In this document: in pieces, positions 12,080 to 20,752 of the stretch
Layout of the letters: the number at the start of each line of letters is the position of its first letter
Numbering within the stretch: position 1 is the first letter of the stretch
Origin: Atopobiaceae bacterium
Lineage (GTDB): Bacteria > Actinomycetota > Coriobacteriia > Coriobacteriales > Atopobiaceae
Direction of reading: 5' to 3'
Assembly (NCBI GenBank): GCA_017533825.1
Contig: JAFWIE010000080.1
Location: 1 to 64,000, forward strand
DNA: 64,000 nucleotides
Translations under genes and position numbers: made by a program
The notes under the pieces: model-generated
What the model saw: the letters and a program-made list of their open reading frames with translations, nothing else
Told to the model about the DNA's origin: nothing
Database searches by the model: none

Positions 12080-12778
12080 ATGGAGAACGTCGTAACCGCA
12101 ATCTTCGATGTCGAGGCCGAGGCCTATAAGGCCTTCACTGAGATTCGTAACAAGCCCTTCGGCGAGGACTATGCCGTAGCCGAGGCTTCGCTGCTCAAGC
12201 GCGACGGCGATGCCATCATCGTTGTCGATTCCTTTGATGCCGCCGCCGTCACCGCTGACGACACCGCAGCCGGCATCGTCATCGGTTCGCTCGTGGGCAT
12301 CCTGGGTGGCCCACTCGGCGTCCTGCTCGGTGCAAGCACCGGCGCCCTCGTCGGCAGCGCATACGACTCCGCCGATGCCATCGACAGCGTTTCCATGCTC
12401 GAGGTCACCGCTGCCAAGCTCTATGACGGCGAGGTTGCCGTCATCGCGCTGGTCCAGGAGGAGGAGCCCGCGTTCGACGCCGCCTTCGCTGGCTACGACA
12501 CTACCATCGTGCGTCACTTCGCCGTTGACGTCATCAACGAGGTCGACCTTGCCCGCGAGGCGACGGCAGACTTCGAGAACCAGCTGCGCCAGCAGCTCCG
12601 CGCCGAACGCAAGGCCGAGAAGGCCGAGAAGCGCGACGAGCGCAAGGCAAAGATTAAGGCGCGCTTCGATGAGCTCAAGGCCAAGCGCACCGAGCGCAAG
12701 GCTGCCTTCGATGAGGGCAAGGAGATCGCCAACGCGCAGTTCACCTCCTCCACCAAGGAGATGTTCGGCACCGAGTAA
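12080..12778 (+). CDS. DUF1269-like protein with glycine-rich membrane helix and charged tail
   Basis: A 232-residue protein resembling the DUF1269 family of unknown function. Residues 60-95 form a glycine-rich hydrophobic helix (IVIGSLVGILGGPLGVLL). The last 80 residues are a Lys/Glu/Arg-rich helix likely to be a coiled coil (ERKAEKAEKRDERKAKIKAR). A good GAAAGGAG precedes the ATG. It is monocistronic and followed by a terminator. Homologues are often linked to stress or membrane association, but no function is established. Confidence 0.65.
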   Translation: MENVVTAIFDVEAEAYKAFTEIRNKPFGEDYAVAEASLLKRDGDAIIVVDSFDAAAVTADDTAAGIVIGSLVGILGGPLGVLLGASTGALVGSAYDSADAIDSVSMLEVTAAKLYDGEVAVIALVQEEEPAFDAAFAGYDTTIVRHFAVDVINEVDLAREATADFENQLRQQLRAERKAEKAEKRDERKAKIKARFDELKAKRTERKAAFDEGKEIANAQFTSSTKEMFGTE

Positions 12779-12800
12779 CAACTCACTGCGCTAGATTGCG

Positions 12801-12832
12801 CGGGGCGTCAGGGAAGAATCCCTGACGTCCCG
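12801..12832 (+). terminator. rho-independent terminator
   Basis: A 14-bp stem with one G:U pair (12801-12814 and 12819-12832), an AGAA loop, then TTCTTT. It ends the DUF1269-like gene. Confidence 0.85.
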
Positions 12833-12908
12833 TTCTTTGTGGGGTCCATCAGGCGGTGGCCCCATGGACCCGCGAGGTCCACTGAAGGGCATCCCGCTCA
12901 TGGCCCCC

Positions 12909-14015
12909 CTATCCACGCACGTACAGCCGCACGAGGCCCGGCTCCACTCGCTCCCATCGTTCGCAGAGACTCTCTACGATGGATTGCGAGAGGATGTCTC
13001 GCTCGCCATCCATCAGACTGCCACTCTCGAGCAGTGGTCCGCGACAGTCGATGGTAAGTATTATGTCCACACCGCCCTCGCCAGCTGAAAGCATCACGTG
13101 AATGTTGGGGTCGGTGACGTTGCGCTGGCGTGCAATAGTAAGCAGCTGGTTCCCCACAGTTTCTTCCACCATCAACTGGCACACGTTTGTGGCATGCCTC
13201 CCCATGAATTGGCGCTGGCAATACACAACAAGTGACGCCTCCATAGCATGGAAGTCAGGACTCAGCGTGTTGACGTCCCATTTCCAACTGCGCACGCGGA
13301 AGATGAAGTCGTGCGTTTCTTGCCGCAGCGGGTGCTCGAAGATTTGCTCGGGCGGTCCTGCCTCCCACAGCTCGCCACGGTCCATGTAGAACACGCGCGA
13401 ACTCGCATCACGAGCAAAGCGCATCTCGTGTGTGACCACCAACATGGTGAGACCGCGCTCGGCAAGGCCCGTGATGACGGAAAGCACCTCACTGACCATC
13501 TGGGGGTCGAGCGCCGACGTGGGCTCGTCAAAGAGCAGGATCTTTGGATCCATGGCGAGACCGCGCGCGATGGCCACGCGCTGACGCTGGCCACCGCTGA
13601 GCTCGTGGGGCCAACTGAGGGCCTTATCGCGCAAGCCCACCTGATCAAGCAGCTGAAGCGCCCGATTGTACGCCTCCTGCTTGGAGAGACCAAGCAGGTC
13701 CATGGGCGCCATCATGAGGTTCTCGACCACGAGCTTGTGGCCAAAGAGCGCGTAGTTCTGGAAGACCATCCCCATCTTGCGTCGCATGGCGGGCAGATCG
13801 GTGGCGGGGTCGCACATGTCTACCCCGTCCACGATGATCGATCCCGAGGTCGGCGTCTCCAGACGATTGAGACAGCGGATGAAGGTTGACTTGCCCGTGC
13901 CCGAGGGTCCGATGATGGAGATGACCTCGCCCTCATCCACCGTCGCGTTGACGTCCTTGAGCGGCGTTATGTTTGGATACTCCTTGCGCAGGTGGCTCAC
14001 TTCGATGAGACTCAT
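12909..14015 (-). CDS. amino-acid ABC transporter ATP-binding protein with extra C-terminal domain
   Basis: A 368-residue ATPase. The first 245 residues are a standard polar-amino-acid ABC ATPase (GlnQ/HisP type): Walker A GPSGTGKS, signature LSGGQRQR, Walker B ILLFDEP, H-loop VTHEM. Family members normally stop near 240-250. Here about 120 more residues follow. They include LMVEETVGNQLLTIA and VDIILTIDCRGP, which loosely resemble the N-box and G-box of GHKL/anti-sigma-type ATPase folds. The start overlaps the stop of the permease fusion by 4 bases, so the two genes are translationally coupled. The domain assignment of the extension is an inference. Confidence 0.85.
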   Translation of the reverse strand: MSLIEVSHLRKEYPNITPLKDVNATVDEGEVISIIGPSGTGKSTFIRCLNRLETPTSGSIIVDGVDMCDPATDLPAMRRKMGMVFQNYALFGHKLVVENLMMAPMDLLGLSKQEAYNRALQLLDQVGLRDKALSWPHELSGGQRQRVAIARGLAMDPKILLFDEPTSALDPQMVSEVLSVITGLAERGLTMLVVTHEMRFARDASSRVFYMDRGELWEAGPPEQIFEHPLRQETHDFIFRVRSWKWDVNTLSPDFHAMEASLVVYCQRQFMGRHATNVCQLMVEETVGNQLLTIARQRNVTDPNIHVMLSAGEGGVDIILTIDCRGPLLESGSLMDGERDILSQSIVESLCERWERVEPGLVRLYVRG

Positions 14016-15574
14016 AGCTGTACCCCCTCAATCTCGCGCGGTCGGTTCTCCACGTCAAAGCGCGCCGCAAGCTTCCCCAACATCCACGCGAGCAGGCGAC
14101 AGAACAGGAAATAGATAATGGCCGTGGATATAAGTGGGAAGAATGCGTCCATGGTGCGGGCACGTATGAGGTCGCTCGCACGCGTGAGGTCCTGCACGGA
14201 TATGTATCCCACGATAGCGGTATCCTTAACGAGGCTCACGAACTGACCCATGAGCTGCGGCGTGAATCGTTGCATGGCCTGCGGGAAGATGATCTTCCTG
14301 AATACCTCCTTACGCGTGTAGCCCAACGCGAGGCCCGTCTCTTCTTGAATGATGTCGATGCCGTCCACGGCCGTCCACATGGTGGAGCCGGAGGTCGAGC
14401 CAAAGGAAAGCGTGAAAGCGAGAATGGCCACCAGCGTACCAGGCACACTGATGGAGCCAAACACCACGTAATAGAGAACCATGAGCACCACCACGAGTGG
14501 TACGCCACCCATGATCGCCTGGTACCCGTCAACGAGCTTGCCTATCCAACGCATGCCGCTCCGACGGGCGAGCACCGTGCCGAAGCCGAGCAGGGTGCCG
14601 AGCGCGCCGGCGCATACACTGATGAGGACGGTGGTGCCAAGACCCGAAAGAATCAGCTTCCAGCGATCCTCCTCGATGAACGTCTTGCGGAAGGACTCGG
14701 CCATGCCCGCCCAGAAGTCGCCACCTGCAGCCGCGCCGCCCTTCGTCATGACGATGACCGAGATGGTGGTGGGCATGACCGTATCGCTGAAGTCACATAC
14801 GGATGCGCGCTCGGGAGTCTGCGTAAGGGTGCCACCGAAGTCTGCCTTTCCACTGTCCACTTCGGCAAAAATGGAATCCATGGGTGCGGTGGACACCTTG
14901 AGGTGGTATCCCAGCTCACGAGCGATGAGCAGTGCCAGCTCCACATCGTAGCCTTTGGCCTTGCCGCCTTCGCCGACGTAGCTGAAAGGCTCGATGACGC
15001 CCGACGTAACGAACTTGAGCGTGCCGTTGGGGGCGTCCCAGTCCTGCGCGGGCAGGGTCTTACCCGACTCATCGGCTGCCACCCACTTCTCCTCAAGCGC
15101 TGCCAGCGTACCGTTCTCCCCAAAGCGCTCGATGAGCTTGTTGAACTTCTCAGTGAGCGACGATCCCTTTTGGAAGAAGAACCCCTCCGAGACGTCGGCA
15201 ACGGGTTCGGGCAGCAGCGTCACCGTACCGGGACGACGATTCACGGCGAGCTGGCAGCAATACGAAAGCTGCACCGCCGCATCCGCCTTGCTCGCCTCCA
15301 CAGCCGCCACGCATTCCGCAAGCGAAGGATAGAAGTCCTTTTCCGTACCCTCGATGCGCTCTTCGATGCGCTGGTCATACACGCTGCCGTTCACGTAGGC
15401 AAAGCGCTTGCCGGAGAGCTCGTCGAGCGTTTGGTACAGGGGCTCGGAGGTTTCGGATTCGCTCTCCGATGCTTGCACGGATGCCGGAACCACAGCAAGC
15501 ACACCGAACATCACGCATGCAAACAGCACGACCGCAAACGCCACTATCGCACGTCGACACCTTCGCCTTCTCAT
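14012..15574 (-). CDS. amino-acid ABC transporter substrate-binding/permease fusion, lobes rearranged
   Basis: A 520-residue fusion. A signal-anchor helix (10-35) leads to an exported SBP_bac_3-type region (about 45-280), then an HisM/GlnP-type permease with its EAA-like loop (about 300-505). The binding-protein lobes are in reverse order. Residues 50-165 match the second lobe and C-terminus of the family (LSGKRFAYVNGSV, EKFNKLIERFGENGTLAALEEKW). Residues 185-280 match the first lobe (GTLKFVTSGVIEPFSYVGEG, TQTPERASVCDFSD). It overlaps the ATPase gene by 4 bases, giving a two-gene transporter operon. The start has GAGAGGGG upstream. The substrate is probably a polar amino acid, by family. Confidence 0.85.
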   Translation of the reverse strand: MRRRRCRRAIVAFAVVLFACVMFGVLAVVPASVQASESESETSEPLYQTLDELSGKRFAYVNGSVYDQRIEERIEGTEKDFYPSLAECVAAVEASKADAAVQLSYCCQLAVNRRPGTVTLLPEPVADVSEGFFFQKGSSLTEKFNKLIERFGENGTLAALEEKWVAADESGKTLPAQDWDAPNGTLKFVTSGVIEPFSYVGEGGKAKGYDVELALLIARELGYHLKVSTAPMDSIFAEVDSGKADFGGTLTQTPERASVCDFSDTVMPTTISVIVMTKGGAAAGGDFWAGMAESFRKTFIEEDRWKLILSGLGTTVLISVCAGALGTLLGFGTVLARRSGMRWIGKLVDGYQAIMGGVPLVVVLMVLYYVVFGSISVPGTLVAILAFTLSFGSTSGSTMWTAVDGIDIIQEETGLALGYTRKEVFRKIIFPQAMQRFTPQLMGQFVSLVKDTAIVGYISVQDLTRASDLIRARTMDAFFPLISTAIIYFLFCRLLAWMLGKLAARFDVENRPREIEGVQL

Positions 15575-15588
15575 GGGCAGCCCCTCTC

Positions 15589-15626
15589 TTTGATTCCCAG
15601 CCGCTTAATGTGGCTCAGGAATCAAA
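15589..15626. promoter_or_regulatory. inverted repeat upstream of the ABC transporter operon
   Basis: TTTGATTCC (15589-15597) and GGAATCAAA (15618-15626) flank AGCC/GGCT inner arms. It lies 15-52 bases upstream of the transporter start, next to the ribosome binding site. It could be an operator or an attenuating leader hairpin. Confidence 0.45.
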
Positions 15627-15736
15627 TGATAGACCATCATGCCTACCCATGGGACAACCGAGGGGCAGCTCGCCGTAGCAAAGAGCTACATATCAGTCAC
15701 ATTCGACAACATGGCACGCTAAGCCAAGCGGGTCGC

Positions 15737-16210
15737 TCACTTGGCGATGGCCTGCTGCCCCTCGGCAACGAATCGTTCGATGAGGCTGCTCAGTTCCTCC
15801 GGGGGTATCCTGCAGCCACCATCGAGCCAGCATCCCACAACGCCAGAAGCGCCATGAGTGATGAATTGCAGGAAGAGCTCTCCCTCATCCTCATTTGTCA
15901 GGCCCTCGGTACCCCAACGATCGAGGGTCTGCTCACAGCAAAGATCAATCGCCCGCTCGAGGAGGCGCGCGTTGCCGTGCCAGACGGCCAGCCAACGCTC
16001 ACGGTTGGCGTCGATCGTCCGACACATCTCGAGCATGACTTTCCCCTCGTGATAGCCGCTCTCAATCATCTCCGTCATCTCGGCCAGGAGCTCCTCGTCC
16101 ACCTCCGCGAGCACATCCTCGGGCGCCGAGTAATAATAATCATTATACAAAAGTGTTGCCGCACAAGGGGCGACAGAGACGTCCAAATGCGCTAGCAGCG
16201 TCCACTCCAC
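15737..16210 (-). CDS. TetR-like ligand-binding domain lacking the N-terminal half of its HTH
   Basis: A 157-residue frame starting at GTG 16210, four bases after the stop of the TM1266-type gene and in the same frame. Residues 8-35 (VSVAPCAATLLYNDYYYSAP) look like the recognition-helix half of a TetR HTH, where a family member would read roughly TFYYHF. The rest is an all-helical TetR C-terminal-type domain. An intact regulator would need about 25-30 more residues before this, but an in-frame TAG blocks them. It may be a decayed regulator or a non-DNA-binding partner. It is probably translated by coupling. Confidence 0.5.
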   Translation of the reverse strand: MEWTLLAHLDVSVAPCAATLLYNDYYYSAPEDVLAEVDEELLAEMTEMIESGYHEGKVMLEMCRTIDANRERWLAVWHGNARLLERAIDLCCEQTLDRWGTEGLTNEDEGELFLQFITHGASGVVGCWLDGGCRIPPEELSSLIERFVAEGQQAIAK

Positions 16211-16213
16211 CAG

Positions 16214-16465
16214 CTACCCACGCACGTTGGAGTAGGCGGTCTTTGCACTGACGCCGTCGATGTTGCCCACCTTGCCCGCCAAGGCAGCAATCTGATCGGT
16301 AGGGGCGTCGACGGCAACGCTGATGATGCTCACGCCACGCTTGGGATACGGCACGCCCATGCGGCCGACGATGTATTCCCGATACTCATGCAGGATCCCA
16401 TTGAGGCGCTCTACAGCTTCGGGCTTCTCGACGATGATGCCGATCACGGCCACGCGCGTCTCCAT
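16214..16465 (-). CDS. TM1266-type putative iron-only hydrogenase system regulator
   Basis: An 83-residue small ACT-like/NikR-C-like protein. The body ETRVAVIGIIVEKPEAVERL, followed by a YIVGRMGVPYP segment and a SIISVAVDAPTDQIAALAG segment, matches the family found beside [FeFe] hydrogenase maturases and annotated as a hydrogenase system regulator. The start at 16465 has AGAGAAGGTG upstream. In other genomes it often neighbours hydE, hydF or hydG. Here it is 9 kb from hydEF and sits directly before a truncated TetR-like gene. Its biochemical role is unproven. Confidence 0.75.
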   Translation of the reverse strand: METRVAVIGIIVEKPEAVERLNGILHEYREYIVGRMGVPYPKRGVSIISVAVDAPTDQIAALAGKVGNIDGVSAKTAYSNVRG

Positions 16466-16638
16466 TGCGCACCTTCTCTCTTCTGTGCTGCTTGACATGG
16501 TGTAACCTCATTCTACGCTACGACGCTTTATGGTGGAAATGTGAAGGTGAGACACACAACCGATAGACGCATATGACTAACCGGGTACACAAACGACCGA
16601 GTCACAATCCGTGATGCGAAAACGAAAGGATTTATACT

Positions 16639-18015
16639 ATGAAGATGAACAGCTCTGTAAAGACCGCGCTTAAGACCAAGTCCCTTGTCATCGGCGCAGC
16701 CCTCACGCTCGTCCTCTCGGGCGGCCTCGTCGCTTGCGGCAACTCCAACAGCGACACCCAGGCTTCCAAGCCTGCAGCCACCCAGACGGCCACGAACGAG
16801 GAGCCCGCGCAGACCGCCACGACCGAGCAGACCGGCGAGACCACCAACTGGGTCACCGACTCGACGGCCGAGGATGCGGCGAAGGGTGCCGGCCTTGCGA
16901 AGTTCGGCCTTCCCAGCCAGCTGACCATCAACGACCAGACGTACCAGAATCCCAGCTATGCTCATGCCGACGGTGTGGCACAGGGCACCTTCGAGACCGG
17001 CGCGACCGCCGTCATCGTACGCGCAGGCAACGTCAGCGGCCACAAAGCCAAGCTGACCGATCGTGCGGATACCGAGTTCGCAAACAAGTCGACGCAGAAC
17101 GTAGATGGTCTCAACGTAACGATGCTCGGCGCCGAGCAGAACTCCCCGACCGTCATCACGTGGGCTGACGGCAAGGTTGAGTATGGTGTCACCTACCAGG
17201 GCCTTGGCGGCGAGGAGGTCAGCATGACCGCTGACGAGGCAGCCACCGTTGTGCGCGCAATCCGCGACGCCAATGCCGATGCCCAGTCGACGCAGAATGG
17301 TTCCAAGACCAACACCACGCAGCAGAACCAGAACCAGCAGCAGAACCAGCAGCAGAACCAGCAGAACAAGAACCAGCAGCAGAACCAGAACAACACGAAC
17401 GCTGCCTCCGAAGGCATGATCTCCTCCGACAAGGCCTCCAGCATCGCAACCGCCTACGTCGCACCTGGCAACAACGTGAGCAACCTCTCGGCACAGCTCG
17501 TGACCGGCGGCGACGCACCCCACTACGTGGTGACCTTCCACTTCGATGATGCCGACTACACCGTCGAGATCGACGCCTACACCGGCGAAGTGTGGGACTC
17601 CTTCGCGACCTTTAACGACGGCAGCACGCAGACCTTCCGTCCTCAGGGCGACGACGACACGAATGAGGGCACTTCTGAGCAGACCTCTACCAACGACACC
17701 ACTGGCATGATCTCCTCTGGCGAGGCATCCAACATCGCCGTGAACTCCGTCGCCTACGGCAACAACGTGAGCAACCTCTCGGCACAGCTCGTGACCGGCG
17801 GCGACGCACCCCACTACGTGGTGACCTTCCACTTCGATGATGCCGACTACACCGTCGAGGTCGACGCCTACACCGGCGAAGTGTGGGACTCCTACGCAAC
17901 CTACAACGACGGCACCGTTTCTCGCGATAACGACGATGTCGACAATGATAACGACCACGACAACGACATCGATTACTCCGACCAGGAGAACGAAGCCTAC
18001 GACGACGCCGAGTAG
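16639..18015 (+). CDS. lipoprotein with two PepSY domains and an Asn/Gln-rich linker
   Basis: A 458-residue exported lipoprotein. The signal peptide ends in a lipobox with C33 (GGLVAC). Next come a Thr/Gln-rich spacer, a globular region (about 65-210), a Gln/Asn-rich linker (about 218-255) and two PepSY domains (about 260-330 and 355-430). PepSY domains are often inhibitory or proteinase-modulating modules on the cell surface. Each ends in YTGEVWDS, the usual PepSY C-terminal motif. The tail is Asp/Asn-rich. The two PepSY copies are almost identical at the DNA level. GAAAGGAT lies before the ATG, and a strong terminator follows. Confidence 0.8.
   Translation: MKMNSSVKTALKTKSLVIGAALTLVLSGGLVACGNSNSDTQASKPAATQTATNEEPAQTATTEQTGETTNWVTDSTAEDAAKGAGLAKFGLPSQLTINDQTYQNPSYAHADGVAQGTFETGATAVIVRAGNVSGHKAKLTDRADTEFANKSTQNVDGLNVTMLGAEQNSPTVITWADGKVEYGVTYQGLGGEEVSMTADEAATVVRAIRDANADAQSTQNGSKTNTTQQNQNQQQNQQQNQQNKNQQQNQNNTNAASEGMISSDKASSIATAYVAPGNNVSNLSAQLVTGGDAPHYVVTFHFDDADYTVEIDAYTGEVWDSFATFNDGSTQTFRPQGDDDTNEGTSEQTSTNDTTGMISSGEASNIAVNSVAYGNNVSNLSAQLVTGGDAPHYVVTFHFDDADYTVEVDAYTGEVWDSYATYNDGTVSRDNDDVDNDNDHDNDIDYSDQENEAYDDAE
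17467..17892 (+). repeat. 135-bp intragenic duplication encoding PepSY
   Basis: Bases 17467-17601 recur at 17758-17892, 291 bases further on, with a single mismatch (ATC versus GTC, Ile to Val). Sequences immediately flanking the repeat differ. Such identity with almost no synonymous drift points to recent duplication or ongoing gene conversion. Confidence 0.93.
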
Positions 18016-18038
18016 TATCTCTCACACGTAAACCAGGA

Positions 18039-18078
18039 ACGGGCCGTTCTGCTCATCGCAACGAGCAGAACGGCCCGT
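18039..18078. terminator. strong rho-independent terminator
   Basis: A perfect 16-bp stem (ACGGGCCGTTCTGCTC and its complement), an 8-base loop, then CTTTTTGG. It ends the PepSY lipoprotein gene and may also serve the converging GGDEF gene. Confidence 0.9.
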
Positions 18079-18090
18079 CTTTTTGGCTCG

Positions 18091-19518
18091 CTACGTACGT
18101 CTGCGGTCGATGCCCATGCGCTGGTAATAGCGCTCCTTCTCCTCGTACATGCGCTCGTCCGAGACCTTGGCCAAATCCGCAATGCCCATGTCTGGGAACT
18201 CCCGCGCCTCAGCGTAGCCGCACGAGACCGATACGCCATCTACCTCGTCGCCCGACCATTCCGAGACCACTTGTGCTAAGTGCTCCTTGATACCTTCGAG
18301 CGCGCCTTCCGGCACGTGCAACAATGCCGCAAACTCATCCCCTCCGATGCGGTACACCTTGCCATACTGCTCGAAACACTCTCGCAGACAGTCAGCCACA
18401 CCGCATATGAGCTCGTCACCCGCGTCGTGGCCAAGCGTATCGTTGACGGTCTTCAGGCCATTGACATCAGCGGTCACGCATACGACATCGGGCTTGAGCG
18501 TCCCGCCCTGGAGCAGAGCTTTGTCATGCTCGTAGGCACGACGATTGCCGAGCATGGTCGCATGGTCGACCAGCGACGCGCTCTGCAGCTCGTCGGTCTT
18601 GCGACGATTGATTCGCAACGCGACGAAGAGTATCACCAGCACGGCAATGCACAACAACGCATTTATCAGGATGATGTAGGCGAACCTACTCGCCTTGTTA
18701 ACACCATCGCTCTGGATGACGAGGTACCAGTCCAGGTATCCCACATACTTGGTCACCGCAAAGCGATCGCCCCCAAGGTCGCGGTACACATACTCCCCGC
18801 TCTTGTTGTTGTCAATCATGTCGCCGAGATCAACCGACTCGATGCGCGTGTCGTCTGTGTCTACCTGCACGATGCCATTCGAATCGACAAAATCAATCTT
18901 TACGTCAAAGCTTTCCTCAAAGCTGCGGAAGAGATTCTGGATACCAGTCATGTGCACACCGATGCCGCACACTCCCAAGGCCTCGCGACTGTTACTCGTT
19001 ATCTTCGCGTTGACGTAGACCGCGAGGTTCGCCTTGTCGTACACATCTGCATCCACGTCCAGATCATACTGATCATCTGAACCGACGAGCCCTGCATACC
19101 ACGAGTCTTGGCCACCCCTCGTGTCGATGACCCTATTGAGCCCGTTGCGCGTGAAGTACTTTCCGCTCGCATCCGAGATGACGAACGACCTTTGGTACCC
19201 AAGACTGTTCTCGATTGCCGTCAAGTACTCGGTCATGGCAGCCTCGAACGCTTTACTGTCCGTCTGCGCCTCGTGCTGAAGCGCGTCAATGAGGTAGCTG
19301 TTGCAGGCCATCGTCCGTGCCGTCATGATTGGCCCCGCCAACTCGCCACTTATGTAGTCGTAGATCTGCGTCGCGAGCACCTTGTTCGTCTCGCGCACGT
19401 TGTGCCGGCTCATGATGTGCATGGACGCAAGAGAGACCGTCGTAGAGAGCAGGAAGCTCACGACGACCATGGCGAACGAAGACCTGATGATGGATTGCTT
19501 GCTCACCTGTATGTCCAT
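18091..19518 (-). CDS. membrane diguanylate cyclase with extracellular dCache-like sensor
   Basis: A 475-residue signalling protein that would make cyclic di-GMP from GTP. A transmembrane helix (about 12-35) is followed by a large extracellular double-Cache-like sensor (about 40-280; YFTRNG and DSWYAGLVGSDD are typical of the fold). A second helix (about 283-305) leads to a GGDEF domain. The active site is RIGGDEF near residues 389-395, fully canonical. The C-terminus ends in DERMYEEKERYYQ, as in this family. It is monocistronic. The ligand is unknown, but dCache sensors commonly bind amino acids or small carboxylates. Confidence 0.88.
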   Translation of the reverse strand: MDIQVSKQSIIRSSFAMVVVSFLLSTTVSLASMHIMSRHNVRETNKVLATQIYDYISGELAGPIMTARTMACNSYLIDALQHEAQTDSKAFEAAMTEYLTAIENSLGYQRSFVISDASGKYFTRNGLNRVIDTRGGQDSWYAGLVGSDDQYDLDVDADVYDKANLAVYVNAKITSNSREALGVCGIGVHMTGIQNLFRSFEESFDVKIDFVDSNGIVQVDTDDTRIESVDLGDMIDNNKSGEYVYRDLGGDRFAVTKYVGYLDWYLVIQSDGVNKASRFAYIILINALLCIAVLVILFVALRINRRKTDELQSASLVDHATMLGNRRAYEHDKALLQGGTLKPDVVCVTADVNGLKTVNDTLGHDAGDELICGVADCLRECFEQYGKVYRIGGDEFAALLHVPEGALEGIKEHLAQVVSEWSGDEVDGVSVSCGYAEAREFPDMGIADLAKVSDERMYEEKERYYQRMGIDRRRT

Positions 19519-19701
19519 GAATCTTCCTCACGTCACAAGGATGACTTCCTGAAGATACAAGTATACGTGAATGGCGTGGCGGTGGGACCTGTCCCCGTCA
19601 CGTAAAAGTTCACATCCGTGTTGCGTTGGTTCACATTGGGTGCAGTTCCTTTTGCGCACAGGTGGGTAGATTCCTAAAAAGCCGCGAGATAGGAGCACGT
19701 C
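19519..19701. other. intergenic region between GGDEF and Pit genes
   Basis: There is no gene here. A G/C-rich GTGGGACCTGTCCCCGTCAC stretch near 19590 is an imperfect palindrome of the same style as those near 9150 and 52665. The ribosome binding site for the Pit gene (TAGGAG) is at the right end. Confidence 0.5.
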
Positions 19702-20751
19702 ATGGCAACACTCAGCGACTTCATCGCAATGCTCACGACCAATCCGGCACTTGCCGTCTCCATGGCGCTCGTGCTCGGTACCATCTTTGTCAACGGCGCC
19801 ACCGATGCGGCCAACGCCATCGCAGAGGCCGTCGGCACGCGCGCCATCAAGTTCCCCCGCGCCATCGCCATGAGTGTGGTGTGCGAGTTTGCGGGTCTGG
19901 CTGTCTCGGTAGCCGTCTCAACGGCCGTGGCGGATACCATCGACCACATGGTCGACTTCGGCGGAGACCCCCATATGGCCCTTATCGCACTCTGCGCCGC
20001 CATGGTGGGCATTGTGGTGTGGGGCTGCGCGGCTTGGTATTTTGGCATCCCCACGAGCGAGAGCCACGCACTGATCGCAGGGCTCACGGGAGCTGCCATC
20101 GCGCTGCAGGGAGGCGTCGGCGGCGTCAACTGGTCCGAGTGGAGCAAGGTCATCTGGGGCCTCGTGCTCTCCATCGCCATCGGCTTGGCACTCGGCTACG
20201 TCCTTTCGCACGCACTGCGCTGGATCTTTGCGGACCTCACAAACCGCGATGCAAACATTCTCTTCTCGCGATTCCAGGTTGTGGGCGCTGGATTTGGATC
20301 CTTCATGCACGGAGCCCAGGACGGCCAAAAGTTCCTCTCCACTGCCATGATGGCGATTGCACTCGCGACGGGCTCGGACACCCTCGCAGAAGGCGGCTAC
20401 CCCCTCTGGCTCATGGCCCTCTGCGCCTCCGTGCTCTCACTCGGCGTAGCCAGCGGCGGCGTAAAGATCGTCAAGACGGTCGGCACGGGCGTCGTGAACA
20501 TGGAGAAGTACCAGGGTGCCGCCGCGTCGATCTCTGCCGGTATCAGCCTGCTGCTGGCGACCCTCTGGGGGTTGCCCGTATCGACCACCAATACGAAGAC
20601 GGCCGCCATCGTCGGGGCCGGATGCTCCAAGAGCATCCATACGGTCAACTGGGGCGTCGCGCGCGAGATGGTCATGACCTGGGTGCTCACGTTCCCGGGC
20701 TGCGGCATCATCGGTTACGTTTTGGCGCGCATCTTCCTGATGGTGTTCTAG
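19702..20751 (+). CDS. pit: inorganic phosphate transporter, Pit family
   Basis: A 349-residue integral membrane permease of the PiT family, which imports inorganic phosphate (as metal-phosphate) using the proton or sodium gradient. The family signature NGATDAANAIAE is near residue 30 and is echoed in the second half by GAQDGQKF and PVSTTNTKTAAIVGAG. About ten hydrophobic helices are visible. TAGGAG lies before the ATG. No phosphate-response partner such as PhoU is adjacent. Three short tandem repeats and a terminator follow. Confidence 0.9.
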   Translation: MATLSDFIAMLTTNPALAVSMALVLGTIFVNGATDAANAIAEAVGTRAIKFPRAIAMSVVCEFAGLAVSVAVSTAVADTIDHMVDFGGDPHMALIALCAAMVGIVVWGCAAWYFGIPTSESHALIAGLTGAAIALQGGVGGVNWSEWSKVIWGLVLSIAIGLALGYVLSHALRWIFADLTNRDANILFSRFQVVGAGFGSFMHGAQDGQKFLSTAMMAIALATGSDTLAEGGYPLWLMALCASVLSLGVASGGVKIVKTVGTGVVNMEKYQGAAASISAGISLLLATLWGLPVSTTNTKTAAIVGAGCSKSIHTVNWGVAREMVMTWVLTFPGCGIIGYVLARIFLMVF

Positions 20752-20752
20752 G

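Noticed and set aside
14270..16195. Very long open frame on the plus strand opposite the ABC fusion gene
   Set aside because: It is antisense to a clear transporter gene, lacks domains or a ribosome binding site, and reflects GC-rich codon bias. The same holds for 34162-36123, 7723-8925, 9044-10279, 42026-43639 and 45985-47520.
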